The position numbers and the translations under genes were made by a program. Of a stretch of 64,000 nt of DNA, positions 58,782-64,000 are shown one piece after another (position 1 is the stretch's first letter; every line of letters starts with the position of its first letter). Source of the DNA: Rossellomorea sp036867415 (GTDB taxonomy: Bacteria > Bacillota > Bacilli > Bacillales > Bacillaceae_B); NCBI RefSeq assembly GCF_036867415.1, contig NZ_JBAJHU010000013.1:1-64000 (forward strand), written 5' to 3'. The notes beneath the pieces are model-generated. The model was not told the DNA's origin, made no database searches, and worked only from the letters and a program-made list of their open reading frames with translations.

Positions 58782-60962
58782 TTACTCTTCTATGATTTCC
58801 GCTCCGATTTCCTTACCGATTGCAACGATTGATTGGTTGATGCGCCAGACGTAATAAAGATGATGAATGACATCTATTTGGGAGTGCATCCTGCTCGGGG
58901 CAAGCTTCTCGATTTGGGAACGCTCCTCACTTAAGCTCCAAAGAGAAATCCGGCTTTCTTCTCCATTCAGGAACGTACGCAGAGCTTCGATATTTTGTGA
59001 AAGTTTACCTTCTGTTTCTGCAAATAACTCATATAACTGATCAGATATCTTCCCGTCCGCCTTTCTGTTAGCAGATGCGAGAAGATGTTTCGCGTAATAA
59101 TTGATGGCTGTCGTGACCGTGATCCATCTGCCGATTCCGGAGCGTGTGAGTGCGCCCGGTCTTTGAAGGAGGGATGCCGATTCGTCCTTTACCGCCTGCA
59201 GTTTTTGATCGAGGTCGAATGCCTGATCCGTAAACGAACCGCGATCTGTCCTCATAAAGCTCTTCAAATAAACCGAAACGTAGCTTTGCAATTCATTGAA
59301 GAACTCATCAAGCGAGTCCCCCACCTTATCTTTCGTTTTTTTCGGGAGGACAAGGGCGGACACACTAAGGGCGATCACCGCTCCTGCAATCGTATCCAGC
59401 ACTCTCGCCCCCATCAATTCAAAACTGATCCCGCCTAATAATAAATCATACATGAACGCAATGAGCATCGTGATAAAGAGACTCATTAATGTGTAAGAGA
59501 CGGTGAACAAATACAGGGCAAGGAATAATACAAGAAACAACAGAAAGACTTCAAGCTCGGACTGGCCAGAAACAAGCTTGGCAGCTGCAAACCCGATAAC
59601 AGCACCAATGACTGTACCCACCGAACGTTGAAAACCTTTCATATACGTTCTCCCTACAGACTCAGTGCCGATCTGGATGATGAAAGTCGTCAGCAACACC
59701 CAGTAAGGCTGTGTCGGAGAAATCAATTCACCCACAATGATGGCCAAAGATCCGGCTACCAGGGCTTGAATCCCTTTTCTTGTCTGCGGCTTCAGGGACG
59801 AATCTTGAGATGTATCCTCTTCTTCCTCATCCGCTTTGCCTTCTGCCTCAGCTTCGACTGCAACGGTTTCCCGTCCTGTCACTTTAAGCGATTCCTGGAT
59901 TGTCAGGGCTGCTTCAAGTACATGGTTAGCAATTGATTCTATTCTTCGTAAGAGGTACACTCCTTTAGGTTTTTCCTCTTGATTCAGGAGCTCGGTCAGA
60001 AGCAGGCGGAGACCTTGAATTGCTTTTTCCGCCTCCTCTAAATAATGGGGATCGTAATTATGTGCCAGGACTTCCGCATCCCTTAACGAGCGGATGACCC
60101 ACACCAATAAACGTCTCACTTCCACAGATTCAAGTGTATCCAGATCTTTCAGCTTTTTAAGTGAGTCCGTCAACGTCTGCACAAGCATTTCAGTATCGAA
60201 CACATAGAGTCTCAATTGGGACGATTCAATACCGGGCCACAGCTTTTTCAAATCCTCCTGATTGATCTCGGAAGAAACGATTCTAGCATAATCGTTTAAG
60301 CGGTTCACATTTTTATAAAGAAGCTTCCTTCTTTTATGACTGCTGTTCGGATCTTCAATCATTTTCATCAAAATCGTAAACGTCACATTCGACTGGATAT
60401 GGAACGAGCGCATACTTCTCCGCAGCACATGGACAGAACCCTTAAAGAGCAGATAATTATAAACGTAAGCAAATAATGCGCCAACAGCGATGCCGATATA
60501 AAACCACGTGAGGTGAGCAGCACTTAGTTGCAGAATAAACGAAATATAAAGGGCCATAAAACCTGCCATTCCCATTGAAAAATAGCGGATCTCAAACCGT
60601 GAGAAATAAAATGCCGAGAAAATCACCAGCACCATCAGTCCATTCACAAGAAGGCTGTAATGGGCCAATAAAGATCCCACTGTAATTCCACAGGCAACCG
60701 ACACACCGATCAATAGAGTCGTCACCTTCTTTTTCCCCTCGGTATCATCCATCACGACCATGACCCCGAGCATACCGACCATCCCCGAAACAATAGCCGG
60801 AGTGATCGCCGGATACTCCCATAACTCCAGTAGGAAAATCATGGTAAACACAGCAGAAATCAAACTGATCGTTGCCTTCCCTGCCTGCTGAAACCTCTTC
60901 CGTCCGGGGTCAGACGCCAGAAACCTCCCCAGCCAAACATGTTGTCTATGTAAATGCTTCAT
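58782..60962 (-). CDS. FUSC-family inner-membrane protein (aromatic acid exporter type)
   Basis: A 726-residue protein with two sets of about six helices. The first set fills about residues 25-180, then a soluble helical region of about 200 residues with an acidic stretch (EAEGKADEEEEDTSQD), a second set about 395-545, and a C-terminal helical domain. ALVAGSLAIIVGELISPTQP and FQRSVGTVIGAVIGFAAAKL are FUSC signatures shared with YccS/AaeB. It probably exports organic acids; substrate unknown. Monocistronic. Confidence 0.87.
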   Translation of the reverse strand: MKHLHRQHVWLGRFLASDPGRKRFQQAGKATISLISAVFTMIFLLELWEYPAITPAIVSGMVGMLGVMVVMDDTEGKKKVTTLLIGVSVACGITVGSLLAHYSLLVNGLMVLVIFSAFYFSRFEIRYFSMGMAGFMALYISFILQLSAAHLTWFYIGIAVGALFAYVYNYLLFKGSVHVLRRSMRSFHIQSNVTFTILMKMIEDPNSSHKRRKLLYKNVNRLNDYARIVSSEINQEDLKKLWPGIESSQLRLYVFDTEMLVQTLTDSLKKLKDLDTLESVEVRRLLVWVIRSLRDAEVLAHNYDPHYLEEAEKAIQGLRLLLTELLNQEEKPKGVYLLRRIESIANHVLEAALTIQESLKVTGRETVAVEAEAEGKADEEEEDTSQDSSLKPQTRKGIQALVAGSLAIIVGELISPTQPYWVLLTTFIIQIGTESVGRTYMKGFQRSVGTVIGAVIGFAAAKLVSGQSELEVFLLFLVLFLALYLFTVSYTLMSLFITMLIAFMYDLLLGGISFELMGARVLDTIAGAVIALSVSALVLPKKTKDKVGDSLDEFFNELQSYVSVYLKSFMRTDRGSFTDQAFDLDQKLQAVKDESASLLQRPGALTRSGIGRWITVTTAINYYAKHLLASANRKADGKISDQLYELFAETEGKLSQNIEALRTFLNGEESRISLWSLSEERSQIEKLAPSRMHSQIDVIHHLYYVWRINQSIVAIGKEIGAEIIEE

Positions 60963-61018
60963 ACACTCATCATACCTTTACCGTTACTCTCGATTTCTTA
61001 TATCGTACCCTTCTCATG

Positions 61019-61056
61019 AAAAAAGTAACCTGAACTGTCGATGCAGCAGGTTACTT
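61019..61056 (-). terminator. Distal hairpin terminator downstream of mtlD
   Basis: On the minus strand AAGTAACCTG pairs with CAGGTTACTT around a 14-nt loop, followed by six T. It lies about 200 bp past mtlD and 57 bp before the FUSC start. Confidence 0.72.
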
Positions 61057-61193
61057 CCGTTGTTGGTGCAACTAAGAGAAACAGGTTGTTTATCTATTTT
61101 TACGATTATACGGGTTTTGATTGTGGAGGTAAAGGAATGTGCATTTGTGTTGGGTTTCTCGTGAAGAGGGGATCCCGGCTGCACATACAGGTA

Positions 61194-61226
61194 AAATTTA
61201 AAGCAGCGGCAATCAGCCGCTGCTTT
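61194..61226 (-). terminator. Terminator after mtlD
   Basis: On the minus strand AAAGCAGCGGC pairs with GCCGCTGCTTT around a 5-nt loop, then AAATTTT. It lies 14 bp after the mtlD stop. Confidence 0.82.
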
Positions 61227-61239
61227 CATCAGATTCACT

Positions 61240-62397
61240 TCACTTCATACCTTCTAGTTTTCTATAAACCGTCTCCACCTGCAAAATAATCGGATGATTC
61301 GGATCCAGGCCTGTAATCTCACTTAGAGTATTCGCAGCCCCCGAAGCTTCGATCTTATTGTTCAATTCGAACGCTTCTCCGTCTTCTTTCACATCAAAAA
61401 GCAGAGCCGCAGCAATTACTTGTGTAAGGTTACTGGGTACTTCTTTAAATAACTCGTAGAAGCTTAAAGCCGGACCCAATAAGCGGTCGTTCTTTCCAAG
61501 TTTTCTTATTGGGGAACGGCCTACCCTTGTCACATCGTCGATAATGAATGGATTTTCGAAACGGCTCAGGATTTTGTTGATGTAATCCAGGTGATCTTTC
61601 TGGTCAAATCCGTACTTCTCAACAATGACCTCCCCTGTTTCTTTAAGTGCCCCTGACACGACTTCGCTGATTTCTTCATTCTTGATTGCTTTGTCGATTT
61701 CATGGAATCCGTAGACATTACCCAAATAGGCAATAGAAGCGTGACCAGTGTTGACCGTAAATAATTTACGTTCGATATAAGGTGCCAGGTCCTCTACAAA
61801 CTTTACTCCGCCGATATCAGGTACTCCCCCTGTCATGGCTGAAGCGTCGACGACCCATTCATAGAAAGGTTCCACTACGACCATTAACGGATCATCATTC
61901 GTTTGATTAGGCACAATCCGGTCCACCGCTGCATTCGGGAATGCAAATTGCTTATCGAATTTGGCTTTCTCTTCCGCGGCTGCTTTCTCGTAGACTTTTT
62001 CCTTTAAGAATGCACTGCCGCCGATCATGTTTTCACAGGCTATGATGTTGAGCGGGGCATCTCCTGCCTCACTTCTCTTCTTCAAGCCTTCGTAAACAAG
62101 GCCGGCAATGATACCAAGGATGTTTGGTCCAACCGCTGTAGTGACTAAATCAGCACCGGCAATCATTTCAATGACTTTCTCAGGGTCCTCCATACTATTC
62201 AAAGCGGATACACCTGTAATGAGTTGTTCATCCTTCTCCTGATTTGCCAGTACAATCTTGTATTCTTTTTTCTCATTTAACAGATTCACGATCTCCGTAT
62301 TTACATCGACAAAGCAAACCTCGTATCCTTCGTCATGCAGAAGTCCGCCTATGAATCCTCTGCCAATGTTACCTGCTCCGAAATGGACTGCTAACAT
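61240..62397 (-). CDS. mtlD: Mannitol-1-phosphate 5-dehydrogenase
   Basis: A 385-residue polyol dehydrogenase converting mannitol 1-phosphate to fructose 6-phosphate with NAD. AVHFGAGNIGRGFIGGLL is the nucleotide-binding fold, ACENMIGGSAFLKEKVYE is conserved, and KLFTVNTGHASIAYLG contains the catalytic lysine region of the long-chain mannitol dehydrogenase family. GAGGTGAA precedes the ATG, 2 bp after mtlF, so the two are coupled. Confidence 0.96.
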   Translation of the reverse strand: MLAVHFGAGNIGRGFIGGLLHDEGYEVCFVDVNTEIVNLLNEKKEYKIVLANQEKDEQLITGVSALNSMEDPEKVIEMIAGADLVTTAVGPNILGIIAGLVYEGLKKRSEAGDAPLNIIACENMIGGSAFLKEKVYEKAAAEEKAKFDKQFAFPNAAVDRIVPNQTNDDPLMVVVEPFYEWVVDASAMTGGVPDIGGVKFVEDLAPYIERKLFTVNTGHASIAYLGNVYGFHEIDKAIKNEEISEVVSGALKETGEVIVEKYGFDQKDHLDYINKILSRFENPFIIDDVTRVGRSPIRKLGKNDRLLGPALSFYELFKEVPSNLTQVIAAALLFDVKEDGEAFELNNKIEASGAANTLSEITGLDPNHPIILQVETVYRKLEGMK

Positions 62398-62399
62398 GA

Positions 62400-62834
62400 T
62401 CAGTTCACCTCTTCGAATAGATCAAGGATGGTTTGTGCATCTTTCGCTTCCACGATTTTTTCAATGTTTTCTTCCTCGGAACAAACGATCGCAATTTGAG
62501 AGAGAATATCGAGATGTTCATTGTTCTTTCCTGCAATGCCGATCAATACTTTGACCATGTTACCATCACCGAAGTCCACTCCTGCCGGTACCTGAATGAT
62601 TGAAAGACCTGATTCTTTCACCAATTCCTTGGCATCCTCCGTACCGTGCGGGATTGCAACGAAATTCCCCATATAAGTGGAAGTGAGTTCTTCTCTTTCA
62701 AGCATTTTCTCAATATAATCAGCTGCCACGTAGCCTTTCTCCACCAGGATTTCACCTGTTTTACGGATCGCTTCTTCTTTATTGGCAAGTTGTACATTTA
62801 ATTGGATGTTTTCTTTCGTTAGTATCGTAGACAT
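62400..62834 (-). CDS. mtlF: Mannitol-specific PTS enzyme IIA
   Basis: A 144-residue EIIA of the mannitol/fructose type. The phosphorylated histidine is in NFVAIPHGTEDAKELV. It passes phosphate from HPr to the mannitol EIICB, which must be outside the window. It is 13 bp after mtlR and 2 bp before mtlD. Confidence 0.96.
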   Translation of the reverse strand: MSTILTKENIQLNVQLANKEEAIRKTGEILVEKGYVAADYIEKMLEREELTSTYMGNFVAIPHGTEDAKELVKESGLSIIQVPAGVDFGDGNMVKVLIGIAGKNNEHLDILSQIAIVCSEEENIEKIVEAKDAQTILDLFEEVN

Positions 62835-62847
62835 GTTGTCAACACTC

Positions 62848-64000
62848 CTATTGGTTGTATTTTTTGTGAAAGAACTCTTCCAGTTCCTTCGTTAAATAAT
62901 CAAGAACTGTCTCCTGACTGCCTTCTTCGAATCGTTTCATTGACTCTTCATCCCGAATGACGAGTGTACTGATATGGCTCAGTACTTCAAGTGTTTCTTC
63001 TTCCGCCGTCTCAGCTGAAAGCATGAGCAGGATCGTGTCGATCTTCATTTCCTCTCCATCCATTCCATCCACCATTATGCTCTCGCGTAAACGAATCATT
63101 GTAAATGAAGGGGTTAAAATGGCATCGCTTCTCGTATGGTAAAGGGCCATTGACGTATGAGGGATGCCGAGACCGCCTGACTTCTCCCGTTTCATTAAGT
63201 GAGAGATGACAGATGCAGCATCCCTTACCATCCCTTTTCCCTCTAATTCTGTACATGCACGTGTCAGAACTTGTTCAATCGACGATGCTTCTCTCTGCTC
63301 TGTGATCACAAAACCGGTTAATAGCTCAAAGATGGCAGAAGAGCAGTTTCTTACTGACTTCATTTCGTTTATAAAACCCATCCCGCCGCTCCGTTGACTG
63401 GTCTGTGATTTCGACAAAGGGTTCTTCTTTCTTACCGCCTCGTTCTTTGAGTTCGTCTTTTCCTTGATCCTGTCGATTTCTTCATGGGTCAGGAAAGGGC
63501 TCACCAGAATGTATTCACCTGTGAAGTTTTTCAAAGGAATGGTGGATATGATGAGATCGTAATCCTCCTGATCCAGTCCATCCAAATCAAACAGTGATGC
63601 ATTCTCCGTCTCCAATCCCGGCAGTTCCTGATGAAGCTTGGTCGACAGCATCTTGGAAGTCCCTATTCCGCTTGAACAAACGATCAATGCTTTTTGCTTC
63701 GTACCTTCTTCCCTGTTCAACAGCGCGGAAGCAAAGTGCATGACGAGGTAGCCGATTTCTTCCTTAGGGATTCTAAGCTCAGGGAACGTTCTATTCGCCC
63801 CTGCTTTGATAATACCGAATAGCTCCCGGTAATCGTCTTCAATCCGCGTCAGCAGCGGGTTATCGATGCGCATGTTCTGTTTCATCCGATAAAGCGCCGG
63901 TCTCAAATGGGCAACGAGTCCTTGAAAAAGGTCCACATTCCTCGTTAAATCAATGCTGAGTGCTTTTCCTACGAATTGAATGAGTTCCTGTGCTTTAATC
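62848..64000 (-). CDS. mtlR: Mannitol operon activator MtlR (5' end beyond window)
   Basis: The C-terminal 383 codons are present and the frame stays open to the last base of the window, so the N-terminal HTH and PRD1 lie outside. Visible in order: PRD2 (RNVDLFQGLVAHLRPALYRM to EEIGYLVMHFASALL), an EIIB-Gat-like domain with the phosphocysteine in IVCSSGIGTSKML, and an EIIA-Mtl-like domain with the histidine in LGIPHTSMALYH. In B. subtilis phosphorylation of these sites by the PTS sets MtlR activity. Gene order mtlR-mtlF-mtlD fits the Geobacillus-type operon, with mtlA expected just upstream. Confidence 0.95.
   Translation of the reverse strand, partial: IKAQELIQFVGKALSIDLTRNVDLFQGLVAHLRPALYRMKQNMRIDNPLLTRIEDDYRELFGIIKAGANRTFPELRIPKEEIGYLVMHFASALLNREEGTKQKALIVCSSGIGTSKMLSTKLHQELPGLETENASLFDLDGLDQEDYDLIISTIPLKNFTGEYILVSPFLTHEEIDRIKEKTNSKNEAVRKKNPLSKSQTSQRSGGMGFINEMKSVRNCSSAIFELLTGFVITEQREASSIEQVLTRACTELEGKGMVRDAASVISHLMKREKSGGLGIPHTSMALYHTRSDAILTPSFTMIRLRESIMVDGMDGEEMKIDTILLMLSAETAEEETLEVLSHISTLVIRDEESMKRFEEGSQETVLDYLTKELEEFFHKKYNQ

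Overview
The window reads as core chromosome of a low-to-moderate GC, spore-forming Bacillaceae bacterium. The gene set and order follow the Bacillus subtilis ndoA-sigB-ydcK region: ydbS/ydbT, rhomboid gene, acpS, ydcC, alr, ndoAI-ndoA, rsbRSTUVW-sigB-rsbX, tex, cmpA, sprT, then a tRNA cluster beginning Asn-Ser-Glu. It is given here in reverse orientation. cmpA and ydcC point to endospore formation. The genus cannot be fixed from sequence alone; a member of the Bacillus/Rossellomorea group is an inference. I see no transposase, integrase, prophage or CRISPR array.

Layout. 1-600: four tRNAs (minus strand) behind a consensus SigA promoter. 0.6-4 kb: sprT, cmpA, a cluster of three ~120-bp palindromic repeats, tex. 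4-9 kb: complete general-stress regulon controller, rsbR-S-T-U-V-W-sigB-rsbX, with an internal SigB promoter before rsbV. 9.4-16.3 kb: ndoAI-ndoA toxin-antitoxin, alanine racemase, ydcC lipoprotein, acpS, rhomboid protease, paired PH-domain membrane proteins. 16.5-24 kb: UV endonuclease, NERD protein, CshA RNA helicase, esterase, murF, ddl. 24-31 kb: symporter, ribokinase, acetyltransferase, TVP38 protein, BsuPI lipoprotein, a RodA homologue. 31-39 kb: a T-box-controlled divergent argS, DedA, lipid kinase, CAP/LysM protein, CBS protein, AGCS symporter. 39-44.5 kb: a five-gene lnrJKLMN-type two-component/ABC exporter locus. 44.6-53 kb: small Bacillus proteins, an MFS carrier, a SAM-riboswitch-controlled NhaC-type transporter (MetT-like), YueD reductase, a Cdd1-like protein and a fused double ABC permease. 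53-61 kb: an EAL-domain protein with a structured leader, alkyladenine glycosylase, P1 peptidase, CAP lipoprotein, DUF4097 protein, YqcI/YcgG protein, FUSC transporter. 61-64 kb: mtlD, mtlF and the 3' part of mtlR, which runs off the window.

How it works together. The sigB block is a partner-switching cascade: RsbR/RsbS stressosome, RsbT kinase, RsbU phosphatase, RsbV/RsbW switch, SigB, with RsbX as reset phosphatase. alr, murF and ddl make and load D-Ala-D-Ala for the wall, and the RodA homologue polymerises glycan. RNA-based control is prominent: a T-box with a CGC specifier before argS, an S-box before the NhaC-type transporter, a long cshA leader and a pseudoknot-capable leader before the EAL gene.

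The least explained material lies between genes: three short direct-repeat arrays with a 20- or 21-bp period, each with a different conserved core and variable remainder (11.7, 18.6 and 36.5 kb); a run of four small hairpins at 46 kb; the ~120-bp palindromic repeat family; and the terminator-bearing leader at 53.8 kb.
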